The position numbers and the translations under genes were made by a program. The notes beneath the pieces are model-generated. The model had not been told where the DNA came from, made no database searches, and worked only from the letters and a program-made list of their open reading frames with translations. Shown one piece after another: positions 43,251-54,690 of a stretch of 64,000 bases of DNA. Position 1 is the first letter of the stretch. Each line of letters begins with the position of its first letter. This stretch comes from Sialis fuliginosa (Eukaryota; Arthropoda; Insecta; Megaloptera; Sialidae), in NCBI GenBank assembly GCA_961205875.1, contig OY540810.1:10292001-10356000 (forward strand), read 5' to 3'.

Positions 43251-44683
43251 TCTATAAATGTTAGCAGTAAAGTAATTTCAAACGAGCATGCAATGTATAG
43301 ATAACAAAACGGTACCCTGTAAATAGTTTATTTTTATTTTTACTTGGGAACAAATCGTTTGCAATACAAATACATTAATTTTTTATAGTTTATTTTCATC
43401 TAGAGTTTAATGTATCATTTTTTTGCTCTATACAAAAATATAATAGTATCTACATGATAATAATAAATTTATTATATCTATAAATTACCATTCAGAAATA
43501 ATAGCAACTAACTACTTTTTATCAATTTTCTAATCGCAGAATTACAAAAAAATGTATTAAAAAAGCTCTATAACCCACAATTTTTTTTGGTATCGTCAAA
43601 AATACCAAAATGGAAATAGATAATTTATGTCAATTTTGACATAACGGGCCGTGATAAATTTTTTAGACTAAATCTAATAAATGAGTTTTTTAGATCAAAC
43701 TTATTTTTGTATCAATGTACGGCCATATTCACCGAATTATAAAGAAAAGATTTTTAGTTTTCCAAATCTACCCTGCCCTTGGATTATTATTACCTATTCC
43801 TTAGTTATAGGCGTTCAAAGTACAATTTTTTACGTTGATCGCAAATCGCTCGATCAAAAATGGCCATACAGCGATCGATACAAAAAAAAGAAAATTAAAA
43901 ATAAATGCCTGTTCTACAAAAGTTTCTAAAAAATTTTATGACGATAGCAAACATTTTTTGGGTCCGTGAACTTTTTTATTATCAATATTTCAACGCGCAA
44001 AAATACTCTAGATTGGAGTACAAGACCTTTTTTTGAAGGCCTGTGTTATTTGTCTGATTGTGAGTACAAAAATCGACTAGCTATTAAAAAAAACATTTTT
44101 TAACTTTTTATAAAATCAGACATAAAATTTTTTATCTTGTTTACTGTAACCGTGAAGAAAAGTTAAATAATAAAATGTTTAATGACGAATCAAATTTTTA
44201 TGAAAAACGTTTCACATTTATTTTACTACAAAAAAAATTGTAATATTGTGTACCGATCATTTAACAAAAGATACTTAAGTACATACATATGTATAATGAT
44301 AATACAAAAATGTTCCTCTACAAATGAAACAATTTCAATTTACTGACATATTATAACTCACATTTGCATCGTTGCAAAGGTATAATGTTTCATAGTTCAG
44401 AAATTCTATTCAGATTAAATTTGTCACATGCGATGTACTCGTAACATTGCTTTTACCACGCGCGCACTTGAATCATATTCTCTGGAAGGATTACTTCTCT
44501 TCCTCTATCTCTATTCATACATACATAGGTACTGCACAACTTTTGTACCTACATATAACGTACAGTAAGATATTATATTTTAAAAATACCGGTATATCAG
44601 AAAATTACTGCTTTCAATGGTAGTAAAATGTATTAGAAATGTTTAGATTGTCAGATTACTAAAAAAGTCATTTTATTGCTATT
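43251..44683. other. AT-rich, nothing recognised
   Basis: An 82-codon plus-strand frame at 43681-43929 has no recognisable domain and ordinary background composition; not called. No repeat pairs were found. Confidence 0.4.
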
Positions 44684-45070
44684 TTAACCGACTTCAAAAA
44701 GGGTGAAGTTCTCAATTCGGTTGTAAATTTTTTTTTAATGTATGTTTGGGCATAATGACAGATGTGCAACGATTTATACATTTTTTTTGTTAGAAAGAGT
44801 ATATTCTCGATGTATTTTCATATGAATTTTATCAGAGTCTGGCCTCAAAAGGAAAAAAATAAATAAAAAAAATAAAAAAAGCCAGCTTCAAAATAAAATC
44901 AAAAATTTACTGAAAAGTATATAATAATTAAATTTAACAGTTTTTGAAGTCGGTGCCAAGCCAATTAAAATAAAAAAGTTTTTAGAAAAAATAATAATAA
45001 AAGCGACATCAAAAACTGTTAAATTTAATTAATATTATATACTTTTGAGTATTTTTTTTAAGTCGGTTTT
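44684..45070 (+). mobile_element. CCGACTTCAAAAAGG repeat (family G), copy 1
   Basis: TTAACCGACTTCAAAAAGGGTGAAG opens the element, and the right end, reversed, is AAAACCGACTTAAAAAAAAT. ATAATAATTAAATTTAACAGTTTTTGAAGTCGG at 44925-44955 is mirrored at 45010-45050, making an internal foldback. A second copy lies at 57927-58200. I know CCGACTTCAAAAAAGGAGG as a widespread repeat of Lepidoptera and other insects. Confidence 0.7.
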
Positions 45071-45756
45071 ATTTATTTTTTCTTAAAAAGTTTATTTATT
45101 TATTAATGAAGATGAATTGATGGTAAATTAGGGAAGTTTCAGTAATTGGGACTTTTTTAATATTAAATATTTTTATTTTATTATATTTCCGGTTTAACCG
45201 TAACCATTCTGTTCGTGTCATTAAATTATACGTTTTTAAGGGTCCCTGAATCAAATACCTACGTCCAATATCTCAATGATGTCTGTGTATCAATCGGTCT
45301 GTCTGCCTGTCTGTGAACACTATATAACTAAAACAGTGAAACTTACAAACGTGAATTTTTGTAAAATTTTAAAAAATACACTAAACCGGAAACTCTTGTT
45401 AATTTTAGAAGTTTTTAATTACAAAACAAATACCTTAATATTCAAGATATTCTTTAGTGTTTAACAATATAAACGAAAAAGTCTTATGGTGACACCATGA
45501 TTTAAAAAAATGTATTTCATTAAATAAAAACTTCAGTAGCGTGATTGAAACATGATGGAATTTATAAGAATCTAGAATAAAGAACATAAAAAATTTAATG
45601 CAATGACTTTGTAAAAACTTTTTCTGATATAGGCGATTCTGTCGTAATCAATAAATATTTTCCCATTTTAACGTAAATGTAATATGTTTTGAAATGACTA
45701 CATATCAAAAACCAAACCTTAATTTAAAAACAATCAATCAAAAACCATGTAATGTA
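45071..45756. other. AT-rich, with a family I fragment
   Basis: GATGTCTGTGTATCAATCGGTCTGTC near 45278 and ATATTTCCGGTTTAACCGTAACC near 45190 belong loosely to repeat family I. Nothing else was seen. Confidence 0.35.
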
Positions 45757-46311
45757 ATAGTACCAGTCTTGAACGATACCTCAGAATTGAACATTTTTAA
45801 ATTAAATGTACTGATTTAGAATTTTTTTTAAAATTTGATTACTGCCTTTACTGGACATTAATTTATATATTTAACTATCTTAAATCGTGATTTGATGATA
45901 ATTGATCATTTAGTTTAAAAACAGTGGAAAAATAACTATCGTGGTTCGGCAGACTTTCAAGAAAAGTATATTTTCTTATGTAAATGTTTTATGTTGTTTA
46001 AAATTTTATGATTCTATATTGTATACCGTTTGTGTCGTAGTACTAATCATTTTGTAATTTTAATCAAGTATTTGTCATTGGTTTTATGTTGTTCATTACT
46101 GGAGAAAAAACATATACAAGATAAAAGGCTATAATTACAAAAACAAACTAAATATATTTGCGGATTTTGATAATTAAATTGATTTAATAAAGAGGTATAG
46201 TTGTTTTATTAGTAACATGAGTTCCTGAGAATTACAAGAAAGTAGCCCATCAATTCCAAAAAAACAATATACTTTGTTCTTTAAGCATTCAAGACTGGTG
46301 TCAGTACCTTA
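45757..46311 (+). mobile_element. TIR family A, copy at 45.8 kb
   Basis: Left AGTACCAGTCTTGAAC and right AAGACTGGTGTCAGTACCTTA flank about 555 bases collinear with the 10609 copy (TTAAATTAAATGTACTGATTTAGAA; ATTGATTTAATAAAGAGG; CATGAGTTCCTGAGAATTACAAG). It is more diverged than the 10609 and 15203 copies. Confidence 0.7.
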
Positions 46312-46723
46312 TGCTTCAAACAAATACCAGCATTGACTATCTACTGCTTCATACTCAAGAGGGATGAAGGGAACATAATATAATAAACAAACGTATAGAA
46401 ATTAATATTGTTTGCCAAAAATAATATCTCAATCTCCTCCCAATATTCCCCAGAGGAATATTTCATTAGTTTTAATTAACAAAACAAGACACGTGTCATT
46501 TTGTGAAGAGACATTTTCTTAGAACCACGCTTTTACACACAGACACACATTTATGTACATATACGTCTATACATATGGGTTATTTTGAAGCACAACGAAA
46601 TTGTAGTATTCTTTTTCATTACATCCTGTGCTTCAATTTAAAACAGATATATGCAAGTTAATAATGACACATGTGCAAATGAATTACAGGAGAAAGAGAA
46701 TACATATGATGGGTACAGTAGAG
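46312..46723. other. AT-rich, nothing recognised
   Basis: No supported feature. Confidence 0.4.
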
Positions 46724-47298
46724 CAGTGTTTCCCAAACTATGGGTCGCGAAAAACATTTGAAATATACAACTTTTTGTAACAAATACAAATAATAAATAA
46801 ATCAATATAACAAAAATGTAGGAAATTCCAGCCTAAGCTTGGCTAAATATTGAGTTACCAAGTGTTGCTTTTTCAGATACCGAGCTTTTTGTTATTTTGT
46901 ATAGGGGAGACTCTGGACCAGCTTTGGTACTATATTGGTCAACAAGCTTTGGCCAAGTCTTGAACGAAGTTATCATTTATATTTTGGCCCAGTGTTGGCC
47001 AACATTGGCGCAAGCCTCGGCCAACCGTGGCTCCTTTGTAATTTCCTAAATGGGTCACGGAAAGAATGTTATTAGTCCAGGAATAATAGACATAAGAATA
47101 TTGAAATCGGAAAAAATAGTATTTTTTCGGTGCTTTTTTAAAAGTAATTCAATTTCTAAATAGAATTACTAAATAACTATAATAGTACTTAAGTTATTTT
47201 TATAAATAATAAAAATATTATTTATTTTCTTGTTTGATGAAGTTATGTAGATCGCGCTAAAATTTGGGTCGCAGTGGTAAACACTTTGGGAAGCACTG
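46724..47298. mobile_element. hAT MITE containing a second element
   Basis: CAGTGTTTCCCAAACTATGGGTCGCG at the left; reversed right end CAGTGCTTCCCAAAGTGTTTACC, with GGGTCGCAGTGG just inside. The flanks CAGTAGAG and TAGTTGAG are a probable 8-bp target duplication with two changes. Inside, 46819-47049 is bounded by TAGGAAATTCCAGCC and, reversed, TTTAGGAAATTACAAAGG, and is full of TTGGCCAA-like motifs; it looks like a nested TIR element. Confidence 0.75.
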
Positions 47299-47854
47299 TA
47301 GTTGAGGGTAAAGGTATCTACATCCGATATTATTTCAATGTCAATTCAAACTAATTTTGATTTATATTAAATTATTTGGTTGGTTTCTAATTACAAGATC
47401 TATATGTATGTATATATTTTATTTACGATGTCTAGACAGATATGTTTATTTTGATTTGATTTATAAAGGATATATAAAAAAATTAAATATGTACAAGTAG
47501 ATTCAATTGATAGTTGGTACACTATTAAAATTGAGATTAATAGATATATAGACTTGTAAATAATATTAGTTGGCGTTGAAGTATTTATTAATAATAAATA
47601 AGTTTAAATTAATATTATCTACGCTTCTGACATAAATTACTACATTAGAAACACTTACTTTAACTTTATAATATACCTAGCGTCTTTAAATTAAGTATAT
47701 TAACTTAATTAGTAATACAAACTACAAGAGGAATTTTATATAGGAAATGTTATACTTACATTAATAAGAGTTAGTTATAATATTATCATAATAAGCTAAT
47801 TTGTAATAATAGGATTACTTTCATTCTTTGAAGATATTGCGGAAAATAAACATA
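47299..47854. other. AT-rich, nothing recognised
   Basis: No supported feature. Confidence 0.4.
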
Positions 47855-48739
47855 TACAGGATGATTCAGTACTGTCGTGCCAAATTTGAATAGTAAATTG
47901 AGAAAAATATTTCAAGCAAAAAACATTATATGAACATGTGTCCGGAAAATTTTCGTAAGGGGGCTACAGCCCTCCAAAGATTTTATTCAAAATTAGTTTT
48001 TATTTAATATTTCGAGAACCCATTGTAATATAGTTATGAAATTTGATATAAGATTTATTAAGTTTTATCTATTTTCAGTATCAATCAATAGTAATTTAGA
48101 CCAGATGTGTATGGGACCAGTAGACCCATCGATTTTTATCTAGTAATTTTTTGTTCTATAATTTTTTCCCGGGTTTAGCCCTTTTGTTAGATTATATGAC
48201 ACAAAATACATAAAAATATACTTTGTTGATTTATCATAGGATAAACCGTTTGCGAGATATATCGATGTAAACGAAAACATGCAGAATTTTAATTAATTAA
48301 TTAAGTTATTATTAAGTAAAATTCTGCATGTTTTCTTTTGCATTGATATTTCTCGTAAACGGTTTATCCTATGATAAATGAGCAAAGTATATTTTTGTGT
48401 ATTTTGTGTCATACAATCTTATTTAAGTGCTCAACTCAGGAAAAAAAATACTAGATAAAAATCGACGGGCCACTGGCCCCATACACCCCTGGTCTAAATT
48501 ACTTTTGGTTGATACTGAAAATATATAGATAAAACTTAATAAATCTTATATCAAATTTCATAACTGTATCACAATGGGTTCTCGAAATATTAAAAAAACT
48601 AATTTTGAGTAAAATTTTTGGAGAGCTATAGCCCCTTTATGAAAAATTTCCGGACACATGTTCATATAATGTTTTTGCTTGAAATATTTTTCTCAATTTA
48701 CTGTTCAAGTTTGGCACGCCAGTACTGAATCATCCTGTA
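47855..48739. mobile_element. 885-bp foldback element, about 420-bp arms
   Basis: TACAGGATGATTCAGTACTG at the left is the complement of CAGTACTGAATCATCCTGTA at the right, and the mirror symmetry continues almost to the centre. GTGTCCGGAAAATTTTCGTA, ATGGGACCAG and AAACCGTTTGCGAGATAT each reappear inverted. The spacer is only about 25-35 bases of TTAATTAATTAAG near 48285-48315. TA flanks fit Tc1/mariner. No transposase trace is present. The arms differ by scattered substitutions, so the insertion is not recent. Confidence 0.85.
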
Positions 48740-48773
48740 TAATAGAATACATAATGTAAAATTAGTGACGTTA

Positions 48774-48890
48774 AATTATAATATTATAATTATAATAATA
48801 TATTTATTGCCTAAACGTCAAACATTTATTTAAAAAAAACTACAGTATGATTTAGATTCACAGAATTGTCGTCAGGCTTAAAGCTATACC
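48774..48890 (-). repeat. single-arm relative of the 10.3 kb palindrome
   Basis: GTGACGTTAAAT, AAACGTCAAACATTTATTT and GATTCACAGAATTGTCGTCAGGC match one arm plus part of the loop of 10248-10440. On the minus strand the core reads CTGACGA, an ATTCTGTGAAT stem-loop, then TAAA in place of GAAA, so a hammerhead fold is broken here. Confidence 0.65.
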
Positions 48891-49092
48891 TTAAATTTTT
48901 CTTCACTATATTCTTGACGTATAGTGTTTAAAATAAATTTCACGAATTTTTAATTTGAAAACTAAGTTGCTTGCAGAAACCTTTATTTTTTAAAAGTTAA
49001 GCCGCGGGGAAAATAATTTCGTATTTTTTAAATTGTCTGATTATTAAAGTCTTATTATAATAATGTTAATAAAAATACATTAAAGTTTTTAC

Positions 49093-49295
49093 CATATTCC
49101 GGTGCATATATGTTCAAGTAGAGGCAGTCCTCCGACTGATTCTTCAGGTACGGGAGCAGTCTTTGCATGTACTTGTATCTGGCTTGAGACATGTTCATTT
49201 TGTTTACGACTGGAAGGTTTTGGCGGCAGACTGGGGCCAATGTATCGCATATTTTCGTCCCGTACCATTGTGGTGGTGTTCCGGGAGGCATAAAT
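49093..49295 (-). CDS. Nlg: neuroligin, second coding exon
   Basis: The exon is bounded by a T-tract acceptor TTTTTTTTTCTAG|A and the donor TATG|GTAAAA. It joins exon 1 in frame through a split arginine codon (AG|A) and leaves one base for the next exon. It encodes FMPPGTPPQWYG, then a linker and PYLKNQSEDCLYLNIYAPEY. QSEDCLYLN is the near-invariant signature of the cholinesterase/neuroligin fold; RLLPYLKNQSEDCLYLNIYAP is the arthropod neuroligin form. The Cys of APVC and the Cys of SEDC form the family's first conserved disulphide. Neuroligins are postsynaptic adhesion proteins that bind presynaptic neurexin through this extracellular, catalytically inactive domain. Later exons (gorge region, membrane span, PDZ-ligand tail) were not found to the left. 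Confidence 0.93.
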
Positions 49296-49773
49296 CTAGA
49301 AAAAAAAATTACAAGTTAATTATTAATTTTTTTTAAGTTTTGCTGTCAAATGCTTAAAATTATAAATTACTTAAGCCAAAGACAAAGAACTAATTTTTTT
49401 AATCAGACAAAAATTTTTCTTGTTTTTTGCTCAATTTTAAGACGATTTTGTTCTTAAATATTTTTCACTAAAATGCAATTCTATAGGTTATTAATTAATT
49501 AATTAATGAAAGTTGCAATTTTGTTGAAGACACGCGTACTTGCATGCTTCTCACAAAATCTTGAATAAACATATTTCAAAGTTATACACCGCAATCAGTA
49601 ATTACTTCTTATTAACGTTCGAGGTAAGTAATTTGTTTTATAATTAATTAAACATGACATTGATTATTCAGTTAATAAACAATTATTATTTTGCATCTCG
49701 ACTACCTGCTTTTTTCAGTACAAGAGAATTTAATAAACATTTCATTTCATTCATAATACATTTATAAAATTAA

Positions 49774-50364
49774 CTAGCTGCTGGGGCCTGGTGATACCTG
49801 GGAATTAAAAAATATAAATATTTCCTGCTCAACTCTTTTGAGTAGTAGCGTATTTATATGTAGCCTATAAGGTACTGGCACCAGTCTTAGCCCTTGGAAG
49901 AACAAGGTATACTGTTTTTTTGGGATTCATGGGCTTCTTTTTTAGTAGTTATCATGTATTCATGTAAATAATAAAACAAGTACCTCTTTAATAAATCAAT
50001 TTAATTACCAAAGTCCACAAATATAGTTTATTTTTATAGATTTTTAGTTTGTTTATGTTTTTTCACCAGTAATGGACACCCAGTGATGAACACTTGCTAA
50101 TGATTACAAAATTATAAGTACTACAATACGAAAGTTATAAAATAAAGAATCTTAAAATTTGCAACAATATAAAGCAGATGCTATGATATGTAATATAATA
50201 ATTAATAAATAGATCACATTAATAATTAGATAAAATATGACACCAAAATATCAATTTGGTGCAGGTTTTATTAAAATCGGTCCAGTAATTATCGAGATTA
50301 CTTCGGTCAAACATACACACATACAAACAAATACACAAACTTTTTTGCTTTATATTAGTATAGA
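49774..50364 (-). mobile_element. Helitron with nested family A copy
   Basis: On the minus strand it starts A|TCTATACTAATATAAAGC and ends CCCAGGTATCACCAGGCCCCAG with CAGCTAG|T at 49774; CCAGGTATCACCAGG is a hairpin-forming motif near the end. This fits a Helitron. Bases 49868 to about 50225 inside are a family A TIR element, so the Helitron sequence is split into 49774-49867 and about 50226-50364. Confidence 0.75.
49868..50225 (-). mobile_element. TIR family A, truncated copy inside Helitron
   Basis: TAAGGTACTGGCACCAGTCTTAGCC is the best-preserved terminus of the family. CATGTATTCATGTAAATAATAAAACAAG and CCTCTTTAATAAATCAATTTAATTACCAAAG follow in inverted order. The far third of the element is missing. 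Confidence 0.7.
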
Positions 50365-51840
50365 TAAACAATTGTAGTTAACAAATTGATAAAATGAACT
50401 TTTATTTAGCGAAAACATTTATTTTCGTTTTATGCAATTGTTATGAAATAATTTGTAGAAATGCAGAACAAAAATTTTCTATGAAAAAAATCCAATGGAC
50501 CCTATGCTGTCGTTTGTTTATATTAAAGCGATATAGTATATGTGATGCATCGATAATTGTTTAGAAATTATCTTTTTATTTACTTATTGTGCAGAAATAA
50601 TTGCTGATTTTCATTCTAAATGTCAATGAAACTTTATTTTAGTATTTAAATACATACAGAAATAAAGCTAGATGTTTTGTATAGTGTTGTAATATTTAGT
50701 TATACAGAATTGTGCCGTGCAGTGATATTTACAGTACACAAAATAAACAAAGATCCTAATATGATTCATTCAAAAAGGATAAAGTCTAGTCAATTTTTTA
50801 TCATGTGGTTTTTTGTTTCTATCTGATTTACTTTCCATTGATAAAAAATGTAAAATATTGTGGCAGAAAATGACTACTGAGTATTTTGAAGAATCTTTAC
50901 ATTTGAACACCTTTATAGTTCAACAATCAGAGTTTATAGAAACATGCCAATCTATCCAAAAAATATATTTGTTTTGTTGAATTTTAAAAGAATAAATGCA
51001 TTGACTTCTAATTTTTTTATTTAAAATAAAAACAAACAGATAACAAATTTTGGGTTTATGTATTTCTACCTATAATGCAGTTTTTTTAACCGAATAAAAT
51101 TTATTCACAGTTGTGAACACTTTTGGATCGTATTTAAAAAAAATAATATTTAATTTTTTATGGAAACGTTTTGAGTATATTAATTAAATATTTGTTTACA
51201 AATTGAAATATACCTACGAAGTGACATTTTTGATTTTCATAGCTATTATATTTGCCATTTGCATTTGTTATGATCAAATATCAAACAGTAGTATTAAAAT
51301 TAAAATATGATTTTTTAATAATGTAGAATTACGCCATTTTCTTGGCAAAGTGACGATATGAATCGTTAAAATGGGACATTTGCACAATTTTAAATTATTC
51401 ATGAGATACATAGTTATATATGTATCTAATTTTTAAACGAAAAAAATACAAACAAAAAAATCATTGTCTTACAACTACAATAAGTTAGGTCTAAGATTGC
51501 CAAAAAGAATATAATACATATGTATATATTCATTGACGGATATAGAGAGGGGGTGGGGGTGGAACTGGGTGGATGAGAACATATTTATAAAGGTTCCAAT
51601 TCTGCGACTGTCTGGGGTCCCATTTCATCACTCAATAGAACCGATCATAATATTGTTGTCTATTTTTATATTATAAATTAAGAAAATGAAAATAAAAGTT
51701 TTAATTATGTTTTCGATCATTTTCGTACTCATTTTATTAAGAAAATGGTACTTCTGAAATATCTGAAAAGGACAACAACGTTTTATAGAAATATCTTTTA
51801 ACGCGCTGCTGACGCGCCCGGTTGCAACGCTGACTATGAT
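50365..51840. other. intronic AT-rich sequence
   Basis: No exon, RNA gene or repeat pair was recognised. Confidence 0.4.
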
Positions 51841-52058
51841 AAAAGGGGTTCTTACTTAGTATACTGTTTACAAATAAATTTTCAGATTTTATAAAGTAGT
51901 TGCAACGTGTATCGATTTTTTACAAAAATAAAGTCGCCCCCGCGCCAAACGCTAACGAAACTAGATGATTGACGGCAGGTTGTATCTCTACACCACAAAT
52001 GTGACGTAATATCAAATATTAGCCTTTATAAAGTAGTTGCAAAATTTTGTCGCTCACC
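51841..52058 (+). repeat. dispersed repeat with internal tandem motif, copy 1
   Basis: Highly similar to the inverse of 61757-61967. Both contain GGGGTTCTTACTTAGTATACTG, GCGCCAAACGCTAACGAAACTAG and CTCTACACCACAAATGTGACG. Inside each copy TTTATAAAGTAGTTGCAA occurs twice, about 130 bases apart, as direct repeats. Close similarity suggests recent spread. Class unknown. Confidence 0.8.
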
Positions 52059-52776
52059 TCCCCGACTATAGCTAGAGTGCATGAGTTTTTGAAATTTTTG
52101 AAAAATGCATAAGGACAAAAGTTGCTCCTTACATCGTGAGAAATATTTTTTATTGAAAAACTTTTTCTCTTAAACCAATAATTCAGCAGTAATGAGGAAA
52201 TAAACAATTGAATTGTTTATAACAATTGATCACGCTAGGATTTTTAAATCCTGGTAATTCTGGCTTAACCTAATTCTCAAGGTTCATGAGCGATCTTTTT
52301 GGTTATATAAGGGTAGGCGATAGTAATTTTTAAATGTTTTCCTGAAAAATGATTTAAAAAATGCACTAAAAAAACACATCATACGAGTAGATATATATTG
52401 TTGAATTCGTGCTTCAATATGATTTCATTTGACACCCTTCAGCCCTACATGATGCCTTTGATTTTTTTTCCATTTCCCAATTTACCCCCTGAAATTAACT
52501 CTCAGGAACAAAATTCAACTTTCTATATTTCACATCTATAATTGAGCCACCACTCTATATCTCTGTGTTACATTTCAATTTTTTGCGTCGAATAGTTTAA
52601 GAGAAAATTGCCTGTAACAGACGGAAGAACGGTCGGATACCGAAGTGATTTCATTAGTATTCCGTTTTGCACGGAAAACTCAAAGTATCAAAAATATGAA
52701 ATCTGAATTTCGAAATAAATCAGATATTTCCTTTTTGCATTTAGCGATCGATAAATTGATAAATAATGTGTCTTAC

Positions 52777-53051
52777 CTTAGTGGTCCTGTAGGTGGCGCT
52801 GCATACGGCAGTCCCAGGAACCTATCGACACGCGGTAAATTCAAATCCCGTACCGGATGCACACCGGAACGTGTAGCGTACACAACAGTTCCGCGTAAAG
52901 AGCCTTGCCGAATTTGTATTTCCCGCGTCGGTCTTGCAGCGACTTCACCGGTATTGTAGGGATCGTACGCGCTGTCGTAATCAATATGAGCGCTTGTGAT
53001 CAATGACAGAAACGATACAAGTATTGCCGTTACCGTTAACGTAGATGACAT
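52777..53051 (-). CDS. Nlg: neuroligin, first coding exon with signal peptide
   Basis: The ATG at 53051 follows ACAAT and opens 91 codons plus two bases, ending at the donor CTAAG|GTAAGA. Residues 1-21 (MSSTLTVTAILVSFLSLITSA) form a classical signal peptide with probable cleavage after TSA. An acidic Tyr/Asp-rich stretch (HIDYDSAYDPYNTGE) follows. From about residue 46, IQIRQGSLRGTVVY starts the cholinesterase-like domain, and VDRFLGLPYAAPPTGPLR is the conserved first-strand motif (usual form FLGIPYAxPPxGxLRF). The reading continues into exon 2. Which insect neuroligin paralogue this is cannot be decided from 160 residues. Upstream sequence is AT-rich with no clear TATA box, and an untranslated first exon further right is likely in this gene family. 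Confidence 0.93.
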
Positions 53052-54603
53052 ATTGTTTTAATTAACTATACTATATTAGATTCACTTCATTGTTTAATAT
53101 ATTAAGCGTATAATAACTGCCGGTAACAGGGATATCTATTCGATTATGTATTTCCTCATTGTTGAAATACATATTTTATTTATGGTTATTTTTGTTTGAG
53201 TATTACATTATTAGGTAACACTAGGTGTAGAAATGAGTTGTGAAATTGTCACTTTTCGTTTTAAATAATGTTCGTATGTTGTATTAATTTCGTTGTCGTT
53301 ATTATTTCGATTTTGTTCGTTTTGCTGTATTTTTTTTATTGCTCTTACTTTTTCTTTAATAAATTTCTGACATCTACACAATTAATCTGTTATTTTTTTA
53401 TTTTATTTCTATTTATATTGATTAATGTTCTTATATATTTATAAAAACTGTAATTCAAATAATTTCCTGATTAACTCTTAGGGCTATAGACGAAAGGAGA
53501 TTTCGTCATGTAAAAATTGAAGTCATCTCGTCTCGGTTTCGTCTCGTTAAATATTAAACCGACTAGATTTCGTTTAGTACACGTGACTGAGATCGAGACC
53601 GAGTCCGAGAAAAGTCGGTCTCGTGTGAATTTTTTTCTAAAAAAATATGTTTTCCATTTATTCTGAAAAATAACATGCCATAAACAATAATAATATTTAA
53701 AAAAAACCTTATGGCAAAGGTTATGCCATAACAATATATGAGCTTTTTTAATATTCATATTTCGTACATTACGTACATTTAGGATACCAAAAAAAAACCC
53801 AATATCACACATTTTTAAACTAAATACTACTGTGTTTAATTTGAACAATTATAACACAATCTCGGAGAGAGAGTCACCTTGTTATTTTTTTTTAAAACAA
53901 CTCATTACTGTCACCTTACATGCCCTTAGGCTAGATAATAATTCAGGGAGGGCATATGCCCCATTTTACTACCCCCTTGCAAACGCCCACGACTTAATCT
54001 ATAGATTTTTTAGATACAATGATTTAATTCGGGGGGGGGGGGGGGGGGTAAAACTGCATTCCTTACGCCCAATCCTCTATAACCTAATAGTTAATCTGAA
54101 GACTATACCTTTACATTAAATATATTTCTATCAGTAAGTTTTTCATCGCCTATTTAAATCGTATATATTCACATAATAAATAAAAAATAAACCATCTTTA
54201 AGTTCTTTTCGTATTTTTTGCTATAATACATATATACTATAATACATATCGAAGCTCATGTTATATTCATAAATGAATTTGGAAGAATGAATATGTATTC
54301 GAAACGAATCTTTTCTAGATACCCACTTTTTTCGTTATAATGTACATTTACATTAGAATTATTTGCGTATAATCAGAATCTAACAAGCTTTTAAGAAAGC
54401 GAATTGGTTATGAAGAAAAACTAGTTTTATAGAATTATTTATTTGTCTTTTTTTGTTCTTATGCAAATATTTTATTTGAATATGAATTTTTGATCTTACC
54501 CTGTCCAACAAAATCCGGTTTTGATTATTTTTTTTTATACAATGAGTATAGAATGTTTAAAATAATAAAAAAGCTTTGTATTCATAGAATCTGATACTTA
54601 TTA
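53052..54603. other. upstream of neuroligin; one 18-G run
   Basis: A purine/pyrimidine-biased patch with GTCTCG-type repeats lies at 53520-53630 (TCATCTCGTCTCGGTTTCGT, GAGATCGAGACCGAGTCCGAG). A run of 18 consecutive G lies at 54031-54048. No promoter motif or exon could be supported. Confidence 0.4.
54031..54048 (+). repeat. 18-base G homopolymer
   Basis: Eighteen uninterrupted G in strongly AT-rich surroundings, with nearby GGGAGGGC. It may be a sequencing or assembly artefact or the expanded end of a transposon. Confidence 0.9.
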
Positions 54604-54690
54604 CAGTTGAACCTTGTTAGTGCGTTTTTGAAGGGACGATCACGTCAATTAACGAACAACCTCGCACTGATAATCAAAATGCACCAAAAA
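54604..54690 (+). mobile_element. pogo-like terminus, solo
   Basis: CAGTTGAACCTTGTTAGTGCG followed by AACGAACAACCTCGCACTGATAA resembles the end of pogo/Tigger elements (CAGTTGAACCTC...). The left arm and a short foldback are present, but no distal end was found. Confidence 0.35.

Larger units (their letters stand above)
49296..52776 (-). other. Nlg: neuroligin intron 1 (3,481 bp)
   Basis: Bounded by AG|GTAAGA at the 5' side and TTTCTAG|AT at the 3' side. It holds a Helitron with a nested family A copy (49774-50364) and a dispersed repeat (51841-52058). A run of G-rich sequence, GAGAGGGGGTGGGGGTGG, lies near 51546. Nothing else was recognised. Confidence 0.85.

Noticed and set aside
43681-43929. 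82-codon plus-strand frame
   Set aside because: Background composition, no domain, no splice context and no repeat support.
49102-49293. 63-codon plus-strand frame
   Set aside because: It is the antisense shadow of neuroligin exon 2.
52645-52959. 104-codon plus-strand frame
   Set aside because: It is largely the antisense shadow of neuroligin exon 1.
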